Shown one piece after another: positions 6,879 to 13,658 of a stretch of 13,658 nt of DNA. The translations under genes were made by a program, and so were the position numbers. Within the stretch, counting starts at the first letter, position 1, and each line of letters begins with the position of its first letter. Origin of the DNA: Alphaproteobacteria bacterium (GTDB lineage Bacteria; Pseudomonadota; Alphaproteobacteria; Acetobacterales; Acetobacteraceae); assembly GCA_013298245.1 (NCBI GenBank), contig JAAFHD010000049.1:1-13658 (forward strand), read 5' to 3'. The notes beneath the pieces are model-generated. The model saw nothing but the letters and a program-made list of their open reading frames with translations, had not been told where the DNA came from and did not search any database.

Positions 6879-9647
6879 ATGAAAGATGTGGCGGGGGAGC
6901 ACCCCGCAATCGAATCGCCGGAAGACGCCCAGCGTGCCGAGATGGCGGCGCTGCATGCCGCGCTGTTGCCGGCAGGGCCTGTCGCGCGCGAAGCCGCGCT
7001 GGGGCTGTTGCGCCAGGCGCTGGGTTCGATGCAGGCGCGCGTGCAGCGGATTTTTGAATCGCGCGAGACGCATGGTTTAGGCGCCGCGCGCCGCCTCGCG
7101 GGCCATATGGACGCGATCATGCTGACCATCCACGCCTATGCGCTGGCGATGGTGCCGCGTGGTGCGCGCGACCCTGAACAACCTTTCGCGCTGGTCGCCA
7201 CTGGTGGCTATGGGCGCGGCGTTCTCGCACCCTATTCCGACATCGACCTGCTGTTCCTGACTGGCGCCAAATCCACGCCGCGCCCCGAGCGCGTGGTGGA
7301 ATTCATGCTGTATCTGCTGTGGGATCTCGGCCTGAAAGTGGGTCACGCCACACGCAACGCGAAGGACTGCCTGGCCACCGCGCGCAAGGACGCGACCGTG
7401 CAGACCGCGCTGGTCGATGGTCGCCTGCTCGCCGGCGATGCCGATGCCTGGCGACGCTTCGACGCCGATTTCGCGAAGATGCGCGCGCGTGATGGCCTTG
7501 GGCCTTTCCTCACCGCCAAGCGTGCCGAACGTGCCGCACGCCATGCGCGCTATGGTGAGACGCCCTACATGGTCGAGCCGCATGTGAAGGAAGGCCGCGG
7601 TGGTCTGCGTGATTTGCAGACGCTGTACTGGCTGGCGCGCCACGCCTTCGGCATCCAGCGCATGCCCGAACTGGTGGGCGCCGATACACCCGGCGGCGGT
7701 TTGCTGGTCGAGAGCGAAGCCCGCGCCATCCGCCGCGCCTGGGATTTTTTGTGGACCATCCGCTTCCACCTTCACTACGTCACAGGTCGCGCGGAAGAAC
7801 GCCTGACCTTCGACCTGCAACCGCTGGTCGCCGCCCGCATGGGCTATGCGCGGCACGGCGCGCAGGAAGGGGCGGAGCGCTTCATGAAGCACCTGTTCCT
7901 GACCGCGCGCGATGTGGTGCGCCTGGCGCGCGTGCTGGAACCGGCGATTGAACGCGCGGCCCTCGGGCCACCTGCGCGGCGCCGCGATGGCGACGGCGAA
8001 TTGGCGCGCATTGGCCTGGCATTCGCGGATGGGAAACTGGTGGCGGCACCACCGGATCGCGACTTCTCGCGCGAGCCTATCCTGATGCTGAAGATCGCGC
8101 AGGCCGCACGCGATCGCGCGTTGGAAATCCACCCGCTGGCGATCCGCGCGATGATCCGCCATTCGCGCCAGGCTGAACGCCTGCGCGGCGACCCCGAAGC
8201 CGGCGCGCTCTTCATCGACCTGCTGACCGGCAAGGATGTGGTGAAGTGGGTCGGCCTGCTCAACGAGACCGGCTTCATGTCGCGCTACCTGCCCGAATGG
8301 GCGCGCATCGTCGGCCTGATGCAGTTCGACACCTATCACGTTTTCACCGTCGATGAGCACACCATCCAGGCGCTCGGCGTGTTGCACCAGATGGAAGCGG
8401 GCGGCCTGGCGCAGGAAGCGCCCGTCGCGTCCGAACTGATCGGCCAATTGCAGTCCCGGCGCGCATTGTTCGTGGCCACGTTGCTGCACGACATCGCCAA
8501 GGGCCGCGGCGGCGACCACAGCGAAATCGGCGCGCGGTTGGCGCAGGAGATCTGCCCGCGTCTGGGCATGAGTGCCGAGGAAACCGAGACCGTCTCGTGG
8601 CTGGTGCTGCATCATCTGCTGGTCAGCCAGACCGCCTTCAAGCGCGACATCGAAGACCCGAAAACCATCCTCGACATCAGCGACACGGTGCAGTCGCCCG
8701 AACGCCTGCGCCTGCTGCTGGTTCTGACCGTGGCGGACATGCGCGCCGTCGGGCCGAAGGTCTGGAACGGCTGGAAGGCCACGCTGCTGCGCGAGGTGTA
8801 TTGGCGCGTCTCCGAAGTGCTGGCCGGCGGACTGACCGTGCCGGAGCGCGATGTGCGCGTTGCGCGCGCCAAGGAATCCGTGGGCGAAACGCTGGTCGCG
8901 CAGGCCTGGCCGCAAGTGGATGTCGAGCGCTTCCTGGCGTTGGGCTACCCCGGATACTGGCTGTCCTTCGACCCTGACACGCATGCGCGCCACGCCGCGA
9001 TCATCCGCGAGGCAGAGGCATCGCAAGCGCCTCTGACCGTGCGCAGCAACGTGCTGCGCGCGCGCGCCGTGACGGAGGTGACGGTCTACGCCATCGACCA
9101 TCCCGGCCTGTTCAGCCGCATTTCCGGCGCGCTGGCGGTGGCGGGTGCCACCATCGTGGACGCGCGCATCCACACGCTGACCAATGGCATGGCGCTGGAC
9201 ACCTTCTGGGTGCAGGACACGTCCGGCGGGCCGCTGGACGCGCCGCATCGGCTGGCGAAATTGTCGGTGCTGATCGAACAGGCGCTGAATGGCCGACTGA
9301 AACTGGCGCAGGAAATCCGCAAGGTGCGGCGCGAACCGGCGCGGCTGCGCGCAGTGACCGTGCCGCCGCGCGTCGTGGTCGACAACCACGCCAGCAACAC
9401 CCACACCGTCATCGAAGTGAACGGCTGCGACCGCCCCGGCCTGCTGCATGACGTGACCGCCGCGATTTCCGGGCAGGGTTTGCAGATCGCATCGGCGCAC
9501 ATCACCACCTATGGCGTGCGCGCGGTGGACGTCTTCTACGTGAAGGACGTGTTCGGCCTGAAGATCGACAATGAACGCAAGCTGGCGCCGCTGCGCGAGG
9601 CGCTGCTGGACGCACTGGCAACACCCGAGGTCGTTGGGGCGGTCTAG
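6879..9647 (+). CDS. glnD: PII uridylyltransferase / uridylyl-removing enzyme GlnD
   Basis: Bifunctional nitrogen sensor: it adds UMP to PII proteins (GlnB/GlnK) when glutamine is low and removes it when glutamine is high, so setting glutamine synthetase activity and nitrogen gene expression. It is 922 residues from ATG 6879; the GTG one codon earlier (6876) is equally possible. The nucleotidyltransferase motif is GGYGRG at 109-114, followed by the metal-binding DID at 121-123 (YSDIDLLFL). The linker helical domain includes KEGRGGLRDLQTLYWL. The HD hydrolase domain has H537-D538 (LLHDIAKGRGGDHSEIG). Two C-terminal ACT domains, which sense glutamine in this family, start near 734 (VTVYAIDHPGLFSRISGAL) and 841 (TVIEVNGCDRPGLLHDVTAA). 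The catalytic parts of both activities look intact. No PII, glnA or ntr gene lies in the window. The stop codon forms the first bases of an imperfect palindrome, and murJ follows 98 bases later. Confidence 0.97.
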   Translation: MKDVAGEHPAIESPEDAQRAEMAALHAALLPAGPVAREAALGLLRQALGSMQARVQRIFESRETHGLGAARRLAGHMDAIMLTIHAYALAMVPRGARDPEQPFALVATGGYGRGVLAPYSDIDLLFLTGAKSTPRPERVVEFMLYLLWDLGLKVGHATRNAKDCLATARKDATVQTALVDGRLLAGDADAWRRFDADFAKMRARDGLGPFLTAKRAERAARHARYGETPYMVEPHVKEGRGGLRDLQTLYWLARHAFGIQRMPELVGADTPGGGLLVESEARAIRRAWDFLWTIRFHLHYVTGRAEERLTFDLQPLVAARMGYARHGAQEGAERFMKHLFLTARDVVRLARVLEPAIERAALGPPARRRDGDGELARIGLAFADGKLVAAPPDRDFSREPILMLKIAQAARDRALEIHPLAIRAMIRHSRQAERLRGDPEAGALFIDLLTGKDVVKWVGLLNETGFMSRYLPEWARIVGLMQFDTYHVFTVDEHTIQALGVLHQMEAGGLAQEAPVASELIGQLQSRRALFVATLLHDIAKGRGGDHSEIGARLAQEICPRLGMSAEETETVSWLVLHHLLVSQTAFKRDIEDPKTILDISDTVQSPERLRLLLVLTVADMRAVGPKVWNGWKATLLREVYWRVSEVLAGGLTVPERDVRVARAKESVGETLVAQAWPQVDVERFLALGYPGYWLSFDPDTHARHAAIIREAEASQAPLTVRSNVLRARAVTEVTVYAIDHPGLFSRISGALAVAGATIVDARIHTLTNGMALDTFWVQDTSGGPLDAPHRLAKLSVLIEQALNGRLKLAQEIRKVRREPARLRAVTVPPRVVVDNHASNTHTVIEVNGCDRPGLLHDVTAAISGQGLQIASAHITTYGVRAVDVFYVKDVFGLKIDNERKLAPLREALLDALATPEVVGAV

Positions 9648-9694
9648 AGCATGATCCGCGAAGGTGGCATCACCGGCGCGGTGAATCATTCTCT
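9646..9694. repeat. REP-like imperfect palindrome overlapping the glnD stop
   Basis: The 49 bases fold as nested arms. AGAG (9646-9649) pairs with CTCT (9691-9694). ATGAT (9651-9655) pairs with ATCAT (9685-9689). CCGCG (9656-9660) pairs with CGCGG (9677-9681), with TGA bulged. An apical GGTG/CACC stem closes on a GCAT loop (9663-9674). It begins inside the glnD TAG. The opening TAGAGCATGATCCG resembles, from memory, the start of dispersed palindromic intergenic repeats common in alphaproteobacteria. There is no other copy in the window, so repeat status is inference. No U-run follows, so it is a poor intrinsic terminator, but it could stabilise mRNA ends or attenuate read-through. Confidence 0.6.
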
Positions 9695-9713
9695 CAACAA
9701 CCAGCGAAGCCGT

Positions 9714-9731
9714 GGTCCGCACAAGCGGATC
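9714..9731 (+). other. Short hairpin in the murJ leader
   Basis: GGTCCGC (9714-9720) and GCGGATC (9725-9731) can form a seven-pair stem with one G-U pair around an ACAA loop, ending 14 bases before the murJ ATG. It has no U-tract. Together with the preceding palindrome it makes the glnD-murJ gap unusually structured. An effect on murJ translation is possible but unproven. Confidence 0.4.
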
Positions 9732-9745
9732 GCGGCGTAGCCCTC

Positions 9746-11287
9746 ATGTTGCGCCACATCGCGACCATCGGCGGCTGGACCATGGCCAGCCGAATCCTGG
9801 GCTTCGCGCGCGACATGCTGATCGCGGCGAAGCTCGGCGCAGGCCCGATCGCGGATGCGTTTTTCGTGGCACTCAAACTGCCGAACCTGTTCCGCCGCCT
9901 GTTCGGCGAAGGCGCCTTCAACGCCGCCTTCATACCTGCCTTCACCCAGGCCTATACGCGCCAAGGCGTGGCCGCGGCGCAGCAACTCGCGGAACGGTTG
10001 GGCATGCTACTGGCCCTGTGGCTTTCGGTGCTTGTGGTGCTCGGCATGGTCTTCATGCCGCAGGTCCTGGCCGTGCTCGCACCTGGCTTCCCGGCGCGTG
10101 GCGAGGCGCAATTCGCACTCGCTGTCGAACTCACGCGCATCTGCTTCCCCTACCTGTTCTTCATCTGCCTGGCGGCGCTGATGAGCGGCGTGCTGAACGG
10201 CATGGGTCGCTTTTCCGCTGCGGCCGCGGCGCCAGTGTTTTTCAACCTTCTCGCGATGGCGGCACTGCTGTGGCTGACGCCCTTCGTCGCCACGCCCGCA
10301 CATGCCTTGAGCTGGGGCGTCACCGTCTCAGGCGCGGTGCAACTCGGCATCGTGTGGTTCGCCGCGGCGCGCGCTGGTGTGCCCGTGCTGCCGCGCGCGC
10401 CGCGCATCGGGCCGGAGGAAGCAACCGTTCTGCGCCGCATGCTGCCCGGCGTGTTGGGTGCGGGCGTCACGCAACTCAACCTGGCGGTCGACATGATGAT
10501 CGCATCGCTGATGCCGGTCGGTGCGCTGTCCTTGCTCTACTACGCCGACCGCGTCGCGCAATTGCCGCTGGGCGTCATCGGCGCCGCTATCGGCACGGCG
10601 CTGCTGCCAGCACTTGCGGGGCATCTTTCCGCCGGCAAGACGCTGTCTGCGCATCGCGCCATGAACCGCGCGCTGGAGATCACCCTCGCCCTCGCCTTGC
10701 CCGCCGCATTGGCGCTGATGGTGCTGGCACTGCCCATCATCACCGTGCTGTTCCAGCGCGGCGCCTTCACCGCGGGCAATGCGGCGGATGCGGCGGTGGT
10801 GCTGGTCGCCTATGCATCCGGCCTGCCTGCCTTCATCGCGGTGAAGGCATTGGCGCCCGGGTTTTTCGCGCGCGGCGATACGCGCACGCCGGTCTATATT
10901 GGGTTGTTCTGCGTGGCGCTGAATCTGGGACTGAATCTGGCTTTCCTGTGGTGGACGGCCTTGGGCGCGCCGGGCATCGCGCTGGCCACCAGCTTCGCCG
11001 CCTGGGTCAATGCGGCAGCGCTGGCGTGGATGTTGCGACGGCGCCGCCTGTGGCGCGCTGATCGCCGCCTGCGCCGTGCGGCACCGCGAATCCTGGCCGC
11101 CGCACTGGGCATGGCGGCGGTGCTCGGCGGCGCCATCTTCGTCTTGCCCGTGGGCACGGGGTTCATGGGTGCCGCCGCGCTAGCGGTGATCTGCGCGCTG
11201 GGTGCCGGCGCCTACGCGGCTGCGGTCCACTTCTCCGGCGGGCTGCATCTGGGTGCCACCTGGCGGGCGTTGCGACGTCGCGCTTGA
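9746..11287 (+). CDS. murJ: Lipid II flippase MurJ (MviN)
   Basis: Inner-membrane MOP-superfamily transporter that flips undecaprenyl-linked lipid II to the periplasmic face for peptidoglycan synthesis. It is 513 residues, the usual length, with hydrophobic segments consistent with about 14 helices. The N-terminal signature is clear: GGWTMASRILGFARDMLIA, then ADAFFVALKLPNLFRRLFGE and GAFNAAFIPAF. Arg16, Arg22 and Arg50 fall where E. coli MurJ has its essential Arg18, Arg24 and Arg52. A second recognisable block is YYADRVAQLPLGVIGAAIGT. The Gly/Ala-rich last helices end in a short basic tail (ALRRRA). ATG 9746 gives the N-terminus of the family, although no strong ribosome binding site precedes it. 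It follows glnD by 98 bases, a gap holding two possible RNA hairpins, and precedes trpS by 51 bases, so it is probably the middle gene of a glnD-murJ-trpS transcript. Confidence 0.96.
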   Translation: MLRHIATIGGWTMASRILGFARDMLIAAKLGAGPIADAFFVALKLPNLFRRLFGEGAFNAAFIPAFTQAYTRQGVAAAQQLAERLGMLLALWLSVLVVLGMVFMPQVLAVLAPGFPARGEAQFALAVELTRICFPYLFFICLAALMSGVLNGMGRFSAAAAAPVFFNLLAMAALLWLTPFVATPAHALSWGVTVSGAVQLGIVWFAAARAGVPVLPRAPRIGPEEATVLRRMLPGVLGAGVTQLNLAVDMMIASLMPVGALSLLYYADRVAQLPLGVIGAAIGTALLPALAGHLSAGKTLSAHRAMNRALEITLALALPAALALMVLALPIITVLFQRGAFTAGNAADAAVVLVAYASGLPAFIAVKALAPGFFARGDTRTPVYIGLFCVALNLGLNLAFLWWTALGAPGIALATSFAAWVNAAALAWMLRRRRLWRADRRLRRAAPRILAAALGMAAVLGGAIFVLPVGTGFMGAAALAVICALGAGAYAAAVHFSGGLHLGATWRALRRRA

Positions 11288-11338
11288 CCGGGGCCGCGCG
11301 CCGCGCGAACCCTTGGGCAACAACCACACGGGACCATC

Positions 11339-12340
11339 ATGCAGCGCGTCTTTTCAGGCATTCAACCGTCGGGCGTGCCGACACTCGGCAATTATCTCGG
11401 CGCGATCCGCAACTGGGTGCCGATGCAGGACACGACCGACTGCATCTATTGCGTGGTGGACCTGCACGCCGTCACCGCATTCCAGGCGCCGGCGCAGCTG
11501 CTGGCGCAAACGCGGGAAATGGCAGCGGCGCTGATCGCCTGTGGCTTGTCGCCAGAAAAATGCGTGCTGTTCGTGCAGTCCCATGTGCCTGCGCACGCGC
11601 AGCTGGGCTGGTTGTTCAACTGCGTCGCCCGCATCGGCTGGCTGAACCGCATGACGCAGTTCAAGGACAAGGCCGGCAAGGACCGCGAGGCCGCATCGGC
11701 CGGGTTGTTCGTCTATCCGAACCTGATGGCGGCGGACATCCTGGCCTATCACGCCAATGTCGTGCCGGTGGGCGATGACCAACGTCAGCATCTGGAGCTG
11801 GCCAACGACATCGCGCAGAAGTTCAACCACGACTATGGCGTCGATTTCTTCCCGCGCATCGAGCCGATGATCCAGGGCGTGGCCGCGCGCGTGATGAGCC
11901 TGCGCGACGGCACGAAGAAGATGAGCAAGTCCGACCCGTCAGACCAGTCGCGCATCAACCTGAATGACAGCGACGACGCGATCGCCGACAAGATCAAGCG
12001 CGCCAAGACCGACCCAGACGTGCTGCCCGACAACCTGGCCGCGCTGGACGCCAGGCCGGAGGCGCGCAACCTGGTCGGCATCCTTGCCGCCGTCACCGGC
12101 ACCACCCCGGAAGCCGTTCTTGCTGAACACGCGGGCAAGGGTTTCGGCGCCTTCAAGCCAGCGCTGGCCGATGCGCTGGTCGCGCACCTGGCCCCCATCC
12201 GCGCGGAGATGAACCACCTTCTGCAAGACCCTGGCGCGCTGGACGCAGCACTGCGACGCGGTGCGGAAAAGGCGGATGCGATTGCCGCACCCATCCTGGC
12301 GCGCACCATGGACATCATGGGCTTCCTGCCACGCCGATGA
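11339..12340 (+). CDS. trpS: Tryptophanyl-tRNA synthetase
   Basis: Class I aminoacyl-tRNA synthetase that charges tRNA-Trp in the cytosol. It is 333 residues, standard for the bacterial homodimeric enzyme. The Rossmann domain opens with FSGIQPSGVPTLGNYLGAIR, where TLGN (15-18) is the HIGH-equivalent motif. VVDLHAVTAF follows near residue 40. KMSKS is exact at 194-198 (TKKMSKSDPSDQS). GDDQRQHLELANDIAQKFN is the typical TrpRS helix region before it. The ATG at 11339 comes 51 bases after murJ, with a weak ACGGGA six bases upstream. The stop TGA shares four bases with the ATG of the downstream dioxygenase gene (ATGA). I see no leader peptide or T-box in the short gap, so regulation probably comes with the operon. 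Confidence 0.98.
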   Translation: MQRVFSGIQPSGVPTLGNYLGAIRNWVPMQDTTDCIYCVVDLHAVTAFQAPAQLLAQTREMAAALIACGLSPEKCVLFVQSHVPAHAQLGWLFNCVARIGWLNRMTQFKDKAGKDREAASAGLFVYPNLMAADILAYHANVVPVGDDQRQHLELANDIAQKFNHDYGVDFFPRIEPMIQGVAARVMSLRDGTKKMSKSDPSDQSRINLNDSDDAIADKIKRAKTDPDVLPDNLAALDARPEARNLVGILAAVTGTTPEAVLAEHAGKGFGAFKPALADALVAHLAPIRAEMNHLLQDPGALDAALRRGAEKADAIAAPILARTMDIMGFLPRR

Positions 12341-13425
12341 CCGACGCCCCGCAGCCGCTCCGCCCCGGTGAAGCCGCGCCGCACTGGATCGCGGCGACGG
12401 ATGCCAATCCGCGTTTCGCGTTTTCATCGCTGGCCGGCCGCTATGTGCTGTTGGGTTTTGTGGGCAGCGCCGCGCAGCCTATGGCGCAGGAGGCACTGGC
12501 CGCGCTGCATGGCACGCCCGCGCTGCGCGACATCGACCACGCCTGCGCGCTGCTGATCAGCGTGGACCCGGCCGATCGCGCGGAAGCGCGCATCCCACAA
12601 GCGCCGCCCGCCTATCGCGCCGTGTGGGACATGGATGGCGCCGTCAGCCGCGCCTTCGGTGTCGCGCATAATGGCGAAGGTGGCTTGCGCTATCAACCAT
12701 GCTGGATGCTGCTGGACCCGCAGTTGCGCCTGATAGAAATGGTCGCGCTGAACGCACTGCCCGCGTTGCTGGCGCGCATGGCCGCACTGCCGCCACCAGG
12801 CCTGCATGCCGGCGTGCCGGTGCCCGCCCCGGTGTTGGTCCTGCCGCGTGTTTTCGAGCCCGAACTCTGCCGCGCGCTGATCGCCGAATATGACCGCCAG
12901 GGCGGCGAAGCCAGCGGCTTCATGCGCGAAGTCGATGGCCGCACCGTCGCCGTGCATGACCGCAACCACAAGGTCCGCCGCGACGCGATGCTGGAAGACG
13001 GCCCGCTGAAACAGGCGACGCAGAACCGCATCGTGCGCCGCCTGGTGCCGGAGATCGCGCGCAGTTTCCAGTTCCAGGCAACCCGCATGGAGCGCTACCT
13101 CGTCGCCTGCTACGACGCGCAGGAAGGCGGGCATTTCGCCGCCCATCGCGACAACACGACCAAGGGCACGGCGCATCGCCGCTTCGCCGTGACGATCAAC
13201 CTGAACGCCGAAGATTTCGAAGGCGGCGACCTGCGTTTCGCCGAATTCGGCCCGACGCAATATCGCGCGCCAACGGGCGGTGCGGTGGTGTTTTCCTGCT
13301 CGCTGCTGCACCAGGCGCTGCCGGTGACGAAGGGCAGGCGCTACGCCTTCCTGCCCTTTCTGTATGACGATGCGGCTGCGAAAATCCGCGAAGAAAACCT
13401 GCGCTTCATCGGCCCATCAGCGTGA
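12337..13425 (+). CDS. Redoxin-like domain fused to a 2OG-Fe(II) dioxygenase (PKHD/P4H type)
   Basis: A 362-residue, probably cytosolic protein with no signal peptide. Residues 6-150 resemble a peroxiredoxin/AhpC-TSA fold (GEAAPHW, SSLAGRYVLLGFVG, ALLISVDPADRAEAR, then AVWDMDGAVSRAFGV). The place where the peroxidatic Cys should stand reads QPMAQE near residues 47-52, so classical peroxidase activity is unlikely. Residues 165-345 form a double-stranded beta-helix dioxygenase domain. Iron ligands are His270 and Asp272 (HFAAHRDN) and His325 (LLHQALPV), and Arg335 in TKGRRY is the likely 2-oxoglutarate anchor. FEGGDLRFAEFG and APTGGAVVFSCS are typical of PKHD/prolyl-4-hydroxylase-like enzymes. 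The catalytic half looks active, but its substrate is unknown. The ATG overlaps the trpS stop (ATGA), so translation is probably coupled. Neighbours give no clear substrate hint, though co-expression with trpS could suggest a translation-linked or general role. Confidence 0.9.
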   Translation: MTDAPQPLRPGEAAPHWIAATDANPRFAFSSLAGRYVLLGFVGSAAQPMAQEALAALHGTPALRDIDHACALLISVDPADRAEARIPQAPPAYRAVWDMDGAVSRAFGVAHNGEGGLRYQPCWMLLDPQLRLIEMVALNALPALLARMAALPPPGLHAGVPVPAPVLVLPRVFEPELCRALIAEYDRQGGEASGFMREVDGRTVAVHDRNHKVRRDAMLEDGPLKQATQNRIVRRLVPEIARSFQFQATRMERYLVACYDAQEGGHFAAHRDNTTKGTAHRRFAVTINLNAEDFEGGDLRFAEFGPTQYRAPTGGAVVFSCSLLHQALPVTKGRRYAFLPFLYDDAAAKIREENLRFIGPSA

Positions 13426-13658
13426 CCAGCGCCTCATCCAAATTCGGCCCCTGGTCATAGGCTTCCAGCGCCGCATCGCGGAACATGGTGTAGCCATCGC
13501 CGCCGCCGCGCAGGAAGCTGTTGGTCGCGACAACATAGGCGCGTTCGGGGTCCAGCGGGCGCCATTCGCCGCCCTGCCGCACCTCGATCACCAGTGGCGG
13601 TCCAGGCACAAATCGCACCCCTGATACCTGCGGGAAACGTCCATTCGGCGCTGGCAGA
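13406..13658 (-). CDS. 5'-nucleotidase / UshA-like metallophosphoesterase, C-terminal part (cut by window edge)
   Basis: The last 83 complete codons of a minus-strand gene enter from the right edge and stop at 13408-13406. The peptide includes NGRFPQVSGVRF, then LDPERAYVVATNSFL, RGGGDGYTMFRDA and the end DEALVTLMGR. F-P-Q-x-S-G-x-R-F plus Y-x-V-x-T-N-x-F-x-x-x-G-G-D-G-Y is the substrate-binding signature of the 5'-nucleotidase C-terminal domain (PF02872), in which the Phe residues stack on the nucleobase. Full-length relatives (UshA, 5'-nucleotidases, 2',3'-cyclic phosphodiesterases) are exported and about 500-650 residues long. The metal-binding N-domain and any signal peptide lie outside the window. 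A GTG at 13618 is internal, not a start. The 3' end overlaps the convergent dioxygenase gene by 20 bases. Which activity it has cannot be told from this part. Confidence 0.88.
   Translation of the reverse strand, partial: LPAPNGRFPQVSGVRFVPGPPLVIEVRQGGEWRPLDPERAYVVATNSFLRGGGDGYTMFRDAALEAYDQGPNLDEALVTLMGR

Noticed and set aside
6868..6879. Three-codon mini-frame (ATG ACG GCG TGA) just before glnD
   Set aside because: Too short to support as a leader peptide, with no ribosome binding site and no attenuator structure seen.
5703..7073. A 456-codon minus-strand open frame covering the mutS 3' half and the mutS-glnD gap
   Set aside because: It is in a different frame from the small membrane-protein gene, has low-complexity basic composition, and most of it lies antisense to conserved mutS motifs.
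6770..7129. N-terminal extension of the small membrane protein to a start at 7129
   Set aside because: It would run antisense into glnD with an Arg/Cys-rich sequence unlike the membrane protein. ATG 6769 gives a coherent product.
7077..9722. An 881-codon minus-strand open frame opposite glnD
   Set aside because: The same antisense artefact: glnD has full motifs on the plus strand, and the product (many His/Gln/Arg runs) resembles no protein.
9712..11061. A 449-codon plus-strand open frame in another frame over murJ
   Set aside because: MurJ in the 9746 frame has clear family motifs and membrane helices. This frame gives an Arg/Gly-rich product without helices.
1..13658. Defence systems, prophage, insertion sequences, CRISPR arrays, tRNA or rRNA genes
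   Set aside because: No repeat-spacer array, transposase, cloverleaf or rRNA-like segment was seen on either strand. XerD is the housekeeping recombinase, with no integration site or cargo next to it.

Overview
The window is a gene-dense, high-GC (roughly two-thirds G+C by eye) bacterial chromosome segment. Its gene content and protein style point to an alphaproteobacterium, most likely Rhodospirillales/Acetobacteraceae; this is inferred from sequence character and synteny, not from a search. I see ten protein genes, two of them cut by the window edges. I see no tRNA, rRNA, CRISPR array, insertion sequence or phage gene. Almost everything is recognisable core metabolism or housekeeping, and no previously undescribed multi-gene system is visible.

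Left block (1-3867, minus strand). Four genes read leftward as a compact operon: a small VOC/glyoxalase-fold protein, maeB (NADP-type malic enzyme fused to a phosphotransacetylase-like domain), xerD (site-specific tyrosine recombinase) and the first 76 codons of a YbfB/YjiJ-type MFS transporter. The last three are chained by two GTGA stop/start overlaps, which suggests translational coupling.

Central and right block (3960-13425, plus strand). mutS (mismatch repair) diverges from the left operon. A small two-helix membrane protein lies convergent to mutS and overlaps its 3' end by 40 bases. Then follow glnD (PII uridylyltransferase/uridylyl-removing enzyme), murJ (lipid II flippase), trpS (tryptophanyl-tRNA synthetase) and a protein joining a cysteine-less redoxin-like domain to a 2-oxoglutarate/Fe(II) dioxygenase. 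The last start codon overlaps the trpS stop (ATGA). mutS-glnD-murJ-trpS is, to my knowledge, a recurrent alphaproteobacterial gene order, often with a malic enzyme gene nearby. At the right edge is the C-terminus of a minus-strand 5'-nucleotidase, overlapping the dioxygenase gene tail to tail by 20 bases.

The non-genic sequence is small. The most structured piece is a 49-base imperfect palindrome that starts inside the glnD stop codon and resembles the dispersed palindromic intergenic repeats of alphaproteobacteria. A second short hairpin sits just before murJ, and a perfect 12-base palindrome lies between the divergent small membrane-protein gene and glnD. The items most worth a second look are the redoxin-dioxygenase fusion and the glnD-murJ palindrome.
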